Below, piece by piece: positions 18,734 to 28,226 of a DNA stretch of 64,000 nucleotides. Under the pieces are notes generated by a model that was not told the origin of the DNA, made no database searches, and saw nothing but the letters and a program-made list of their open reading frames with translations. Both the position numbers and the translations under genes were made by a program. How positions within the stretch are numbered: position 1 is the stretch's first letter; every line of letters begins with the position of its first letter. This DNA is from Fluctibacter corallii (GTDB lineage: Bacteria > Pseudomonadota > Gammaproteobacteria > Enterobacterales > Alteromonadaceae), in assembly GCF_025751585.1 (NCBI RefSeq), contig NZ_JAOWKX010000004.1, positions 124,001 to 188,000 on the forward strand, read 5' to 3'.

Positions 18734-19845
18734 GCCAGATCTTTATGATGAATGCTGAACAGGTTACCGAGTGCAACACCAACGACTTGGTAGGATTGTT
18801 TCGTGGGTATCTCAATGACGGAATCATTCCTTACATCGAAAATTGTCCGCAACAGCCGTTGGTAATCAATATAGATGAACAACTACTGCCGTTAGTCGTT
18901 AATAATGGCGATAAGGGAGCAATGTATCTTTCTTCACCCTTGGTATTTTACGTTGATTATAATATTGATTTCGTGAAAACCATTGCACAAAAAAGATTGC
19001 GCTACCCATTGCTAGCATTGCTTAAAGGGGTGAAGTGGCTATTGAGCTGTTTCGGTATCAATAAAGTGGTTTATCTTAACAATAATCTGTTACCAAATAA
19101 TCCAGCGCTAAATTTAGATAAAGAGCAATTACAGCGTGTTATTACCCTCCTAACTCATGAATTTCCTGACCATGCAGTGTGTGTAAAAGGCTTGCAATAC
19201 GGTCCGTCGCCTGATGCGTTACAACTATTGGCACGCCAAGTTTATATTTGGAATCCAAACGTCGTAGAAGAAGTTGGCAAAAAGGCGGTGAAAATTCGTA
19301 AAACGCTTAAGACTGACGCGAAATTGCTTGAGCAGGGGAAAGTTACGTTTGAGCCGATTGAGCATATAGACAGGCAAACCGCGCAAAAGCTACGTGACTT
19401 CTACCGCTGTGTATACGTGAACAAGTACTCTCAGTTGAGTGCCGATTATTCAGTAAAGTGGTTTGAGTCACTGCCGAGTCATTCGAGTGGGTTTAAATTG
19501 CTGGCCGTAAAGAAAGACGGAGAGTTGTCGGGGTTTATTTCTTACTTTGAAACTGACGAAATGATTTATAGCGGTTTAGTGGGTCATGACGATCACAATG
19601 GGGAGAACGGGATTTATCGAGCCTGCATCCGCCAATTAGTTTTTTTAGCTGAGGAGGCAGCAAAACCATTGCATCTAAGTTCTGGCGCAGGAGAATTCAA
19701 GCGTCGCCGAGGAGCCCGGCCGCACATGGAATTTGATTACATTTTACATGGACATCTACCGCTCTGGCGACGAATGGGGTGGGCGCTATTGGGTAAGTTA
19801 TTCAATAGCTTAGGAGCAAAAGTCATGACAAATATGAAGGTATAA
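18730..19845 (+). CDS. FemAB/BioF2-like GNAT-fold acyltransferase
   Basis: This 371-residue protein has a C-terminal half resembling the GNAT/FemAB-like acetyltransferases found in surface-polymer and natural-product loci. It shows KAVKIRKTLKTDAKLLEQGK, a central core LLAVKKDGELSGFISYFETDE with YSGLVGHDDH, then GIYRACIRQLVFLAEE and the terminal LSSGAGEFKRRRGARP. The N-terminal half (residues 1-150) is less conserved-looking. It may acylate or aminoacylate the peptide or load an unusual group. A 4-base ATGA overlap with the NRPS indicates co-translation. The function is otherwise unknown and the family call is by motif style only. Confidence 0.55.
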   Translation: MSQIFMMNAEQVTECNTNDLVGLFRGYLNDGIIPYIENCPQQPLVINIDEQLLPLVVNNGDKGAMYLSSPLVFYVDYNIDFVKTIAQKRLRYPLLALLKGVKWLLSCFGINKVVYLNNNLLPNNPALNLDKEQLQRVITLLTHEFPDHAVCVKGLQYGPSPDALQLLARQVYIWNPNVVEEVGKKAVKIRKTLKTDAKLLEQGKVTFEPIEHIDRQTAQKLRDFYRCVYVNKYSQLSADYSVKWFESLPSHSSGFKLLAVKKDGELSGFISYFETDEMIYSGLVGHDDHNGENGIYRACIRQLVFLAEEAAKPLHLSSGAGEFKRRRGARPHMEFDYILHGHLPLWRRMGWALLGKLFNSLGAKVMTNMKV

Positions 19846-19847
19846 AT

Positions 19848-20192
19848 ATGAACGATAAGCAGCAACAAGGATACGATTTATATTATCGAAGCGCTAAAAA
19901 CGCACTTCGACAAGGCAATTACAGTCAGGCAATGACAGACTTGGGCTATTGTCATATTTTAAGTAAGAACGCCTACCGTAAGCATGTGAAAATTCACTGG
20001 ATGATGCTAGTGATTGGCGTTAAAAGCGGTAACGTTAAAGAGGTAAGAGTACAACTATTTCGCTGTTTAATGGCATTTGCTACGGATCCTTTTTTTGCGG
20101 GCACTGAACCTAATGGTAATCCGGGGGATTCCAATTACGGCTTTTTCGACAAACTGGCGATCCCTGAAGCGTTGCAGGAATATTTTCAATGA
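19848..20192 (+). CDS. DUF3703 family protein
   Basis: This 114-residue protein has a helical, TPR-like N-terminal part (YYRSAKNALRQGNYSQAMTDLGYCHIL), the HVKIHWMMLVIGVKSGNVKEV segment and a late GNPGDSN motif, all of which match DUF3703 proteins as I know them (H-W-x-M-L and GNTGG-type loop). The molecular function of DUF3703 is not known. It sits between the acyltransferase and the desaturase, two bases after one and overlapping the other by 4 nt, so it is an integral member of the operon. It may be a carrier-protein or enzyme partner, but that is speculation. Confidence 0.7.
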   Translation: MNDKQQQGYDLYYRSAKNALRQGNYSQAMTDLGYCHILSKNAYRKHVKIHWMMLVIGVKSGNVKEVRVQLFRCLMAFATDPFFAGTEPNGNPGDSNYGFFDKLAIPEALQEYFQ

Positions 20193-21061
20193 AACTGGCT
20201 CCGGGTGAACTGAAGTCGATGCAGCAAAAGGCTAAGCAATTATTCGTAGGCAAATTGGTTATTTATACGCTTGGTATGCTGATACCCGTGGTCTGCGCTA
20301 CGGTCTATGGTTATCAATGGTGGATACCAGTATTGATGGGAGTAATGTTGAGTCACGGTACGCAACTAATGCACCAATTAACGCATGGGGTATATTCTCA
20401 GAAAGTTGATCGAGCGATCGGCGGTGCATTAGGTTTTATGCTGTTCGAGAACTTTAGTGAATACCGCGTGAGTCACTTGCATCACCATCGCCATATAGGC
20501 ACTGAGCAATATCATTGTCATCCTAGCCGTCAACCACAGGTGAAGGGATGGCTCAAACCAGGATACGTTATCGCGCACTTGTTCAAGCTCGTGTTTTATT
20601 TTAAAACGTTGAAACGGATTGCGAGTGCACTGAATGGTCAGTCAGATATCGCTGACAATGATCGACAACGGCGTTTGATTTGCGCCGATTACCGCTGGAT
20701 GTTGCTAGGTTACGTGATTGTTTTGGCTACAGTGTCGATACTCGATGCGTGGTTTATCCTAATAGACTATTGGTTTATACCGTTAATTATCGCATCGATA
20801 TTACATACCTTGATTGAAGTAACGTCTCACGTTGGATGTCAAATGGACAACACGAATCCCGAATTCAATGCACGCAGCATTGAAACCAACATTCTTATGC
20901 GCTGGTATAGCAACTCGGGTTGCTATCATGCTGAGCATCATAAATATATGGGAATTCCTGTGGATGCCTTGAAGGGATTAAAAGATCGTATGCAACTGCA
21001 ACATCATTACCACAATAACGGATACATTGACCTGTGTGCCACGCTACTAAAACTTAAATAG
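20189..21061 (+). CDS. Membrane fatty-acid-desaturase-family enzyme
   Basis: This 290-residue membrane protein has the three histidine clusters of the di-iron desaturase/hydroxylase family: HQLTH at 62-66, a histidine-rich HLHHHRH at 96-102 and HAEHH at 247-251. They are separated by hydrophobic segments (about 20-55, 172-205). Such enzymes introduce a double bond or hydroxyl into fatty acyl chains and, in some clusters, into amino-acid or peptide intermediates bound to carriers. In this operon it could desaturate the acyl chain supplied by the AMP ligase. It overlaps the DUF3703 gene by 4 nt and is followed 3 nt later by the MFS gene. Family is confident; regiochemistry and substrate are unknown. 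Confidence 0.85.
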   Translation: MKLAPGELKSMQQKAKQLFVGKLVIYTLGMLIPVVCATVYGYQWWIPVLMGVMLSHGTQLMHQLTHGVYSQKVDRAIGGALGFMLFENFSEYRVSHLHHHRHIGTEQYHCHPSRQPQVKGWLKPGYVIAHLFKLVFYFKTLKRIASALNGQSDIADNDRQRRLICADYRWMLLGYVIVLATVSILDAWFILIDYWFIPLIIASILHTLIEVTSHVGCQMDNTNPEFNARSIETNILMRWYSNSGCYHAEHHKYMGIPVDALKGLKDRMQLQHHYHNNGYIDLCATLLKLK

Positions 21062-21064
21062 TCG

Positions 21065-22183
21065 ATGAAGTCTTGGTTCATGGTATTGGCGATGGTGCAA
21101 TTAGCCATTTTAAGCACTGTCGGTCTAGTACGCTTTTTTTTGTTGGCTCAAATGTCACAGCAAGGCGTTGCAGGTGGTGATTATGGCTTGTTTTTATTTT
21201 GTTCGTCTATCGCTTCAATAGTCGTTCCTTTTGCTATTGGTCATCATATTGACCGAGGGCGATACCGAGCGATTGCAATATGGGGCGTGGTAATGCTCAG
21301 TGCCTTAGCCTTTTGGTTGTTGAGAAGTCCACCTCAAAGCCTCACGTTGATGGCCTGTAGCTTTACATTGGTCGCATCTTGTGCCGTTGTTGCTGTACAA
21401 CTGTGTTTGAAGTCTGCGGTAGTGGAAGGCTGTCAAAACGGTAACTGGCTTAAAGGTAATTGGCTCAACCAAATAGTACTCGCGCTGTCTTTGCTCATTC
21501 CGGCATTTGCGCATTTGATGTTTTATGGTGATTATAGCATTGAGCAACTGTCTGTCGGCATGTTATTAGTGCTGATGGTCACTGGATTGGCAGCGAAAAG
21601 CCAACTGCCTAAAATGCTAAAGGTGAGTGGAAAGAGTAAACGAATTAAACCCACGCAAGCGCTTGGAATATTGCGCCAACACCTCGCTCATACCGATACA
21701 ATGTGGTATGTACTTTTATTGCTGACAATGAATTTTGCAAGTGGTGTATTAGAAAGCTATGCACTGCCTAAAATCCAGGCGCAATTTGGTGGCGATGGTA
21801 TCGTTTACGCGTTATTAGCAGTTGGAGCGCTCTATTTTGTTGGAAGTTTCGTTAGCCTTTATGTTTGTAAAATCCGGGCCCTTAGAAGTCCGATTACGAT
21901 GTATCTGCTAATGATGGTATTTTTTATTGGTTTACAGTTAACAGCTTCTTTGCACTGGTTTTTGATGCTATGTGCGTTGTTTTTTTTACTGCATCCGCAT
22001 ATTTACGTGATTTCGGACGGTCAAATTCAACGCTCAGCACCTAGTGAAAGCATTGGTACGCATTTTTCTGTGATACGGGTTGCTTCTTTTGTTTCGCTGA
22101 GTTTGGGAAATTTGTTTATGTACGCAGTTTTGACGTTATTTCCTGCCTCGATTTCTGAATGTGGCTCGGCTTGCTTCCATTGA
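21065..22183 (+). CDS. MFS transporter
   Basis: This 372-residue, very hydrophobic protein has about 11 predicted membrane helices and an MFS-like loop after TM2 (GHHIDRGRYRAI, the equivalent of motif A). It is slightly short for a 12-helix MFS and ends in LFPASISECGSACFH directly after a hydrophobic helix, so the last helix may be missing or truncated. As the last gene of the operon it could export an intermediate or the product together with the RND system. No strong ribosome binding site is visible, so coupling to the desaturase gene 3 nt upstream is likely. Confidence 0.75.
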   Translation: MKSWFMVLAMVQLAILSTVGLVRFFLLAQMSQQGVAGGDYGLFLFCSSIASIVVPFAIGHHIDRGRYRAIAIWGVVMLSALAFWLLRSPPQSLTLMACSFTLVASCAVVAVQLCLKSAVVEGCQNGNWLKGNWLNQIVLALSLLIPAFAHLMFYGDYSIEQLSVGMLLVLMVTGLAAKSQLPKMLKVSGKSKRIKPTQALGILRQHLAHTDTMWYVLLLLTMNFASGVLESYALPKIQAQFGGDGIVYALLAVGALYFVGSFVSLYVCKIRALRSPITMYLLMMVFFIGLQLTASLHWFLMLCALFFLLHPHIYVISDGQIQRSAPSESIGTHFSVIRVASFVSLSLGNLFMYAVLTLFPASISECGSACFH

Positions 22184-22759
22184 GTGTTTCGTTTAATTGT
22201 TATGAGATATACATTCCAATGCGCGAATGTTCTCACATGTCCTTCGCGTAGAAATGTTAAAGATTCAAATGCGGTATTCCATGCCTGATTATTCCTAGGC
22301 TGAACTATGAAACATAAAACGATGTAACAACGTGGACGCTTAATTGAAGGAATTGGGTATCACTGAGGCAGTAGCAGGTCCGAAATAATGGTCTGTTGAC
22401 GACTAAAATTAGAATTACTTACGTGAGAATCGCTGGAAGCGAACGATCACGATAAATCTTTGATTTAATGTTGCTTATTTTGTTTTTCTTTGTGTTCGTC
22501 TAAAAAATAATGCGTTACACTTTGTTGTGCTACCATTCTAATATGGCAGGCAAAAATATTTAACTACGCTTATCACGCTGGTAATACGCGCGCTAAGGGT
22601 GGTGTTTAACACGGATGCGGTGATTGTGGGTGACTGAGAAGGACGCTGCACCACAGGTTGTCGATGTTGTGAATAATAAAAATCCCATGTAAAGGGAAAG
22701 CTATGACATTACGAGAAGTAAGTAAGGCTGGCTGATTAACTACAATCAAAGGTAGGAAT
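22184..22759. other. Long non-coding gap after the NRPS operon
   Basis: No gene is supported in these 576 bases on either strand, no T-rich hairpin terminator is visible after the MFS gene, and no tRNA or repeat was recognised. The stretch marks the right border of the biosynthetic operon and contains the promoter region of the HDOD gene; TAGGAATATG around 22753 gives that gene's ribosome binding site. Confidence 0.5.
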
Positions 22760-23593
22760 ATGTCTACAGAAAATGCCCTATTAACCATTTTAACTGAGAA
22801 GATTAACAACGATACGTTGGTGTTACCTACATTACCGGCGATTGCGTTAAAGATCAGAAAAGCGGCAGATGATCCAGATATTAATTTGAATAAAATGGGT
22901 GATGTGATTGCGCAAGATCCGTCATTAAGTGCGCGTATCATAAAAATTGCTAACAGCGCTTACCTCGGGCGCTCGGTTAAGGTGAACTCCATCTCTCAGG
23001 CGGTAACCCGCATTGGCCTGTCACAAATTAAGAACATCTCGACCGCGCTGGCGATGGAGCAGTTGTTTGTGTCTAAAAATGAGCTGGTCAAAGATTATAT
23101 TAAAAAGGCGTGGGACAGCACGGTTGATGTTGTTGCTTATACGCTTGCAGCGCTGCAAATGTATAATGCTGAAAAGCGTAGTAACTTAAGCTTAGACACC
23201 ATGACATTGGCGGCACTGGTGCATAATATCGGTGTGCTTCCTATTCTTACGGAAGCCGAGCGTCATGAAGATGTATTTGCGAATCCGACATTTTTGAATG
23301 TGGCAATGCAAAAATTATCAGGGCCAATTGGCGGTAAAATCATGGAGTCATGGGAGTTTGAAAATACGTTTAAAGACGTGGCGGAAAACTGGCGTGATTT
23401 AAGTGTAACCAAAGACAAAGTGTCGTATTTAGACTTTGTGAGATTGGGCGCTGTACTTGCAGGCAGCTTTGCAAGTCAAAAAGATGCAGTTATTAATATC
23501 TGCCAGCAAAAAGGCATTGTAAAAGACGTTAACGCATTATCGTCTGACGAATTTATGGAAATGCGCGACGTAGCCAAGTTAATTTTTGCTTAA
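22760..23593 (+). CDS. HDOD domain protein
   Basis: This 277-residue single-domain HDOD protein carries the family pattern LPTLPAIALKIRKAADDPDINLNKMGDVIAQDPSLSARIIKIANSAYLG near the N-terminus, followed by SISQAVTRIGLSQIKNI and a degenerate HD region (ALVHNIGVLPI). HDOD proteins act as non-catalytic output or scaffold modules in signalling, often linked to c-di-GMP, motility or stress. It is monocistronic and convergent with a PAS chemoreceptor, with a shared hairpin in between. The specific role is unknown. Confidence 0.85.
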   Translation: MSTENALLTILTEKINNDTLVLPTLPAIALKIRKAADDPDINLNKMGDVIAQDPSLSARIIKIANSAYLGRSVKVNSISQAVTRIGLSQIKNISTALAMEQLFVSKNELVKDYIKKAWDSTVDVVAYTLAALQMYNAEKRSNLSLDTMTLAALVHNIGVLPILTEAERHEDVFANPTFLNVAMQKLSGPIGGKIMESWEFENTFKDVAENWRDLSVTKDKVSYLDFVRLGAVLAGSFASQKDAVINICQQKGIVKDVNALSSDEFMEMRDVAKLIFA

Positions 23594-23612
23594 TTCTTCG
23601 CAATACAATTCT

Positions 23613-23632
23613 GGGCGCTGATTCAAGCGCCC
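23613..23632. terminator. Hairpin between convergent genes
   Basis: GGGCGCT at 23613-23619 pairs with AGCGCCC at 23626-23632 (7-bp stem, 6-nt loop). There is no strong T-tract on either side, so efficiency is uncertain; it touches the stop of the minus-strand chemoreceptor gene. Confidence 0.45.
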
Positions 23633-25377
23633 TAATTCTCAATTCGTTTTATCATCTCTGCCAATTCGTTAATTTTATTGACTGTAGAATTGACGAGCTT
23701 ATCAATTTCTGACGAAGACTCTCTGGAATTACCGGCTAAACTCCTTACTTCATCTGCAACCACAGCAAATCCACGTCCTGCTTCGCCTGCTCTGGCGGCT
23801 TCTATTGCCGCGTTCAAAGCCAGAAGGTTAGTTTGCTCTGAAATAGAATTAATGGTGCCGACAATGTTGCTAATGGTTCTGCTGGTGTCAAGTAACTCTT
23901 CCATTGCATCTTGGGTTTTGTTTACGGTGCGTTTTCGCTCGCTCACATCAACACCAAAGAACACATATTGTGTTAATTCACCGTTGAAATCTCTGAGAGC
24001 GCAAATGCGCGAGTCAAAAGCAAGAAAATAATCGCTTCCCGTTATTTCGAATATGTCTGCGATGTAATCATCTTCCTTAAGTAGCGCATTTTTTTCTGAG
24101 GCGATTTTATTGAGCAGTTGTCTGATTAGCTCTTCAACAGTGATGCAACCGCTTAGTCTGCTAGTGAGTAGCTCATTCGCCGCAAGAAGAGTACCGTCAG
24201 GTTTAAACTCAAGAAAGACGAGTGCCGATCCTACTGCACTAAATTTTCGAGAGTAATTCAGCGCTTCAAGTTTAACGTTGGTAATATCGGATTGAATGGC
24301 GATAAAATTTACAAGTTTATCTTCGTTAAAAACGGGAGTAATAGCGAGATAAATCCAATAGCTATTGCCATCTTTGGTGTAGTTAAGTATTTCGCCAGAA
24401 TATGGCTTCTGCGCTTCCAAATGTTTGCGAATACTTTTCCGCGTCTCTTCGCTTGTAGCGGCCCCTTGAAGAAAGCTACCTGGTTTTTTACCTTTTATTT
24501 CATTAAAAGAATAACCACTCATTTTCTCAAAGCCTTGATTTGCGTAGGCGATACGGCCCTCGGCATCAGTAATAATAACCTTCATATTATCCGCGACGAG
24601 CGATAACAGCTTTTGCCGCTCACTTTCGTTTACTTGTTCGGTAACATCTTTAACAAAAGCAGTATAGAGAATTTTTGAAGGTAACTTTATTTTTGAAAGC
24701 GATAAACTTCCCCATAGAGTTTTACCGTCAGCACGTTCAATTTCCACCACTCTGGAGGTGCCGACAATTTTATCTTTTCCAGTACGTCGGTTAGAGTCAA
24801 CATATTCGTCGTGATGAGGTTGATGAATCTTGGGAACGAGCATTTTGACATTTTTACCTAAGACCTGATCTCTTGAGTATCCCCAAAGTTTTTCTGCGGC
24901 TTTGTTAAATAGAGTGACACAATTATTTTCGTTGATGCAAACCACGGCATCAATAGCTTGCTCAAGCGTCTGATCAACAATATCTCTGGCTTCTTTCTCT
25001 TGGCTTATATCTTGAACAAAAGCGGTATAATGCCGTTTATTCCCTACATCGATAGCAGATAATGACAAAAGAGCCCAAACCCGTTCCCCGCTTTTCTTTT
25101 GAATTTCTACTTCTCGTGAAGTGCCTACAATATGGTCTTCTTCGGTTCGACGGTGCCGATTAACATAATTGTCATGCTCCTTTCTTAATTCGCTTGGTAC
25201 GAGCATTTTGACGTTTTTACCAATAACTTCATCATGGGAGTAACCCCACAAAGTTGAAGCTGCATTATTAAAAAAAACAACATTGTTATCTTCATCTATA
25301 GAAACGATTGCAATAATTGATTGCAGCAATGCTTGTTCAGCAGATGAGGTACGTAAAAACCAATTTTTCATAAGCAT
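23632..25377 (-). CDS. Soluble multi-PAS methyl-accepting chemotaxis protein
   Basis: This 581-residue cytoplasmic receptor has four PAS domains (about residues 10-125, 128-245, 250-375, 378-490) and a short MCP signalling tip. The hairpin tip sequence [37 protein letters not shown] is canonical for CheW/CheA interaction. There are no TM helices. PAS1 and PAS2 are clear tandem duplicates, sharing [19 protein letters not shown] and the IVGTSRxVEI segment. PAS3 resembles a LOV domain ([16 protein letters not shown]) but lacks the flavin-binding cysteine. The signalling domain ends soon after the tip, similar to BdlA/Aer-type soluble receptors, suggesting redox or metabolic sensing. It is downstream of dgt on the same strand. 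Confidence 0.9.
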   Translation of the reverse strand: MLMKNWFLRTSSAEQALLQSIIAIVSIDEDNNVVFFNNAASTLWGYSHDEVIGKNVKMLVPSELRKEHDNYVNRHRRTEEDHIVGTSREVEIQKKSGERVWALLSLSAIDVGNKRHYTAFVQDISQEKEARDIVDQTLEQAIDAVVCINENNCVTLFNKAAEKLWGYSRDQVLGKNVKMLVPKIHQPHHDEYVDSNRRTGKDKIVGTSRVVEIERADGKTLWGSLSLSKIKLPSKILYTAFVKDVTEQVNESERQKLLSLVADNMKVIITDAEGRIAYANQGFEKMSGYSFNEIKGKKPGSFLQGAATSEETRKSIRKHLEAQKPYSGEILNYTKDGNSYWIYLAITPVFNEDKLVNFIAIQSDITNVKLEALNYSRKFSAVGSALVFLEFKPDGTLLAANELLTSRLSGCITVEELIRQLLNKIASEKNALLKEDDYIADIFEITGSDYFLAFDSRICALRDFNGELTQYVFFGVDVSERKRTVNKTQDAMEELLDTSRTISNIVGTINSISEQTNLLALNAAIEAARAGEAGRGFAVVADEVRSLAGNSRESSSEIDKLVNSTVNKINELAEMIKRIEN

Positions 25378-25524
25378 ACATTTTATAGTTAGTAAATTGA
25401 GCGAGTTTAAAAAACGAGTAAACTGTGCTTTTGAAGGTTTAGCTTATTTTATTTGGTTTTGCAGATTAATTTGGCTAGCTACTCCATAAACGTGTCCGTA
25501 ACCCAAACCAATAATAGAGCCATT

Positions 25525-27015
25525 TTAATCCTGCACGGTTAAGAACTTATATTCATCGTAGGCGTACTGGTCCGTCATTCCGCTGATGTAGTCTTGAAGT
25601 AAGCGGCAACGACAATAACGTTCCCAAACTGGATTATCCGCTGAAATAAAATCTGGGGGAGATTGTGTCGCGCTTCGGTATGCCCGAATATGCTTTTTAG
25701 ACAGTTTATTAAAAAGTCTGCGCTGAAGAGATAAGTTGGGCTGGTTGGTTGATTGCTCTTCAACAATCGCAGTAAATGCCTCACCTGATAGCGTGAGCAG
25801 CGGCGCGTAAATATCTAGCAATCCATGGATAATCCGATGACCGCGTAGTTCCTGCATTTCGACTTCGGTATGATTAAACACATGGTTCAATGCTGTAAGG
25901 CGCAGCGCTTTGGCCAGCTTTGTTGCTGGGTTTTCATCACCCAATAACCCTTCGTTAAAGTGGCCGTTGTAAACGGCTTCGAAATTATCAACGAAGCGTT
26001 TTGCGGCATGGTCGACTAATAAATGTTGAAACTTGACGCGCAGCGAGATGAAAAATTGGTTGGCTTTGTCAACCGCTTCTTTGTCGTATCGGATTTTTGC
26101 ATCGTGAAGCATGTCCTTTACGCTTAAGGTTTGCCCAAAATAAGAGAGGCACTGTGCAGCCGGATCGCCGCCGAGCTTTTCATAAGCAGCGGGAATATAC
26201 GTCATCAATTGCTCAACACTTAGCACGTGTTTTTCGACGGCATCCTCTAAATCTGCAAAGCAGTAAGATATGTCGTCCGCGGCTTCCATAATGTAGCTCA
26301 ATGGATGCCTGCACCCTTGCTGAATATTCAACGCGTTCAATGTCTCTTCAACCATCGCTTTTTCTGATAAATAGAATCCTGGCTTTTTCATCAAAAAGCT
26401 GAATTCAGGCTTGATATCAGAATTAGGTATATATGCGGGGCGCGTGTATTTGAGTACCGATGCAATTTGGCTGTAGGTCAAATTAAGATTTAAGAGTGAG
26501 GTGATCTGCCTGATGGCTTGAGCGTTCCCTTCAAAGTGTGTGACATCAACACAGGCCTGATGGTACAACACCGGATCAGCGATGCGCAGTTCACTGGGCA
26601 TCACCGCTTTAATGTGATTAGCAAACCAATCGTTAATGGCTTTTTCGCCAAAATGGCCAAACGGTGGGTTACCCACATCGTGCATCAAACAGGCCATCTC
26701 AACTAAGCTTTCAATTGCTCTGAACATCGAGCGCTGGTCTTGCCCCAAGTCATACGGTGAGTGAGACAAGCCATAGTCTATTTGCTGCACAATAAAGCGG
26801 CCAACTTGTTGCACTTCCATTGAGTGGGTTAACCGACTTCTTACCGCAGCATTGCGTTCTAATGGAAATACTTGGGTTTTTTGCTGCAAGCGCCTAACGG
26901 CGGCTGAATTGATTATTCGTCCGCGATCACTTTCCACTGCATTTTGCAGTACTTTAGATGGCGCACCAAACTTGCGCTGAGAATTAACTTTGTCGGTGAA
27001 GTTGTACGTTGTCAT
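25525..27015 (-). CDS. dgt: Deoxyguanosinetriphosphate triphosphohydrolase
   Basis: This 496-residue HD-superfamily enzyme hydrolyses dGTP to deoxyguanosine and triphosphate. Visible are DRGRIINSAAVRRLQQKTQV, RLTHSMEVQQVGR (metal His) and CLMHDVGNPPFGHFGE (the HD motif), plus YIMEAADDISYCFADLEDA. Length is close to E. coli Dgt (about 505). It reads toward the PAS chemoreceptor gene with 147 bases between. Confidence is high from the collinear motifs. Confidence 0.93.
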   Translation of the reverse strand: MTTYNFTDKVNSQRKFGAPSKVLQNAVESDRGRIINSAAVRRLQQKTQVFPLERNAAVRSRLTHSMEVQQVGRFIVQQIDYGLSHSPYDLGQDQRSMFRAIESLVEMACLMHDVGNPPFGHFGEKAINDWFANHIKAVMPSELRIADPVLYHQACVDVTHFEGNAQAIRQITSLLNLNLTYSQIASVLKYTRPAYIPNSDIKPEFSFLMKKPGFYLSEKAMVEETLNALNIQQGCRHPLSYIMEAADDISYCFADLEDAVEKHVLSVEQLMTYIPAAYEKLGGDPAAQCLSYFGQTLSVKDMLHDAKIRYDKEAVDKANQFFISLRVKFQHLLVDHAAKRFVDNFEAVYNGHFNEGLLGDENPATKLAKALRLTALNHVFNHTEVEMQELRGHRIIHGLLDIYAPLLTLSGEAFTAIVEEQSTNQPNLSLQRRLFNKLSKKHIRAYRSATQSPPDFISADNPVWERYCRCRLLQDYISGMTDQYAYDEYKFLTVQD

Positions 27016-27085
27016 GAATGAAAGCCTGACTGAATAAGATGCTTACTATACAGTGCATGAAAAAGGCTAAAAAATACAACGTTTT

Positions 27086-27122
27086 AATGGAGGTAAATGG
27101 TAGATTTTTATTTACCCCCATT
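27086..27122. repeat. Inverted repeat between rdgC and dgt
   Basis: Arms AATGGAGGTAAAT (27086-27098) and ATTTACCCCCATT (27110-27122) pair over 13 bases with one mismatch around an 11-nt T-rich loop. No U-tract follows on either strand, so it is not a classical terminator; it may be an operator or RNA-processing hairpin after rdgC. Confidence 0.4.
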
Positions 27123-27171
27123 ACAGAAGGACGCTACGCGATCAAATGAGAACGCCTTGATGCGGCTGAGT

Positions 27172-28074
27172 TTACTCGTCTTCGTGTAGATTAAATGTAT
27201 CAGCAAGCCACTGCGCGAACCGCACGACTTCAGAAGACATCAATGTAAAGTCAGCGTCAAGCTTCGCCATTAATTGGTCTTTTGGAATATCGTCGTTTTG
27301 TTCTTTGATCATATCTGTGAACTTAAGACGTTTAATCGCCAAGTCTTCTTGCAATAGGCAAGTTAGCGTTTCATCCCACTCTACGGCCAGCTTTTGTACA
27401 AGTTTACCTGCATCGATGTGTTGGGCAATTTCATCTGCACTGAGGTCTTGGTTTTTACAGCGAATGATGCTGCCTTCTTCATTGGTGGCACGCAGTTCTG
27501 CTTCTTCTAATAAGGTAATGGCAGGAGGAACTGAGCCACCTTTTAACCAAATTGTTAAATCGGCTTGAATGCTTCTGCGTCCAATTGGCACGACCGGAAG
27601 TGAGCCAATTGCTTTTCTTAACATAGCCAAAAACGCTTCCGCTTTGCCGTCAGACGATGCGTCTACCACAACCAAATTATCTTTTACAGAAATGAAGCCG
27701 TGGGTAAAGGTGTTTTTAGTAAAAGCCTGGGGTAGCAATCTGTGAATGATTTCTTGCTTCAAATCTTGCTGGGCCTTTTTGCCGACGGGTGCACCCGTAT
27801 CCGCTTCAATTTGCGCAACTTTTTCCGCCAGTTCAGCATTCACCACCGTAGCAGGGAGTAAACGTTCTTGCTTTTTCAGGGTGATCCAAAAGCGGTTGTC
27901 AGCTGCATGGTAATAGAGCTCGCCTTGTCCGCTGGGGCTGGTCCACCCCATGGTTGCTAACTCTTGGCTACCACAAGGGCGAAAACTGAGTGCTTTGAGT
28001 TTGTCTTGCAAATCATCGTCACTGAGTTCAATCGATTGGGTAAGGGTGAATAGTTTTAAGTTTTTAAACCACAT
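27172..28074 (-). CDS. rdgC: Recombination-associated protein RdgC
   Basis: This 300-residue protein matches RdgC (E. coli 303 residues) from the first residues MWFKNLKLFTLTQ through SFRPCGSQELATMGW and the DSAD-like LLEEAELR region. RdgC forms a ring-shaped dimer on double-stranded DNA and modulates RecA-dependent recombination. It is downstream of a sensor kinase gene on the same strand, with 152 bases between. High confidence. Confidence 0.95.
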   Translation of the reverse strand: MWFKNLKLFTLTQSIELSDDDLQDKLKALSFRPCGSQELATMGWTSPSGQGELYYHAADNRFWITLKKQERLLPATVVNAELAEKVAQIEADTGAPVGKKAQQDLKQEIIHRLLPQAFTKNTFTHGFISVKDNLVVVDASSDGKAEAFLAMLRKAIGSLPVVPIGRRSIQADLTIWLKGGSVPPAITLLEEAELRATNEEGSIIRCKNQDLSADEIAQHIDAGKLVQKLAVEWDETLTCLLQEDLAIKRLKFTDMIKEQNDDIPKDQLMAKLDADFTLMSSEVVRFAQWLADTFNLHEDE

Positions 28075-28226
28075 AGAAAGGCCCTGATCAGGTTACTGAT
28101 AAGATTAAGGCGTATTGTGCTCAATCATCGTCAACGAAAGAAGCCCCTTAACCGTCAAAAACGGCAAGACTAGCAGTGTTTTGATTCGGCTGCCAGTCTT
28201 GATTCAAGAAGTCGTTTGGTTCGCAA

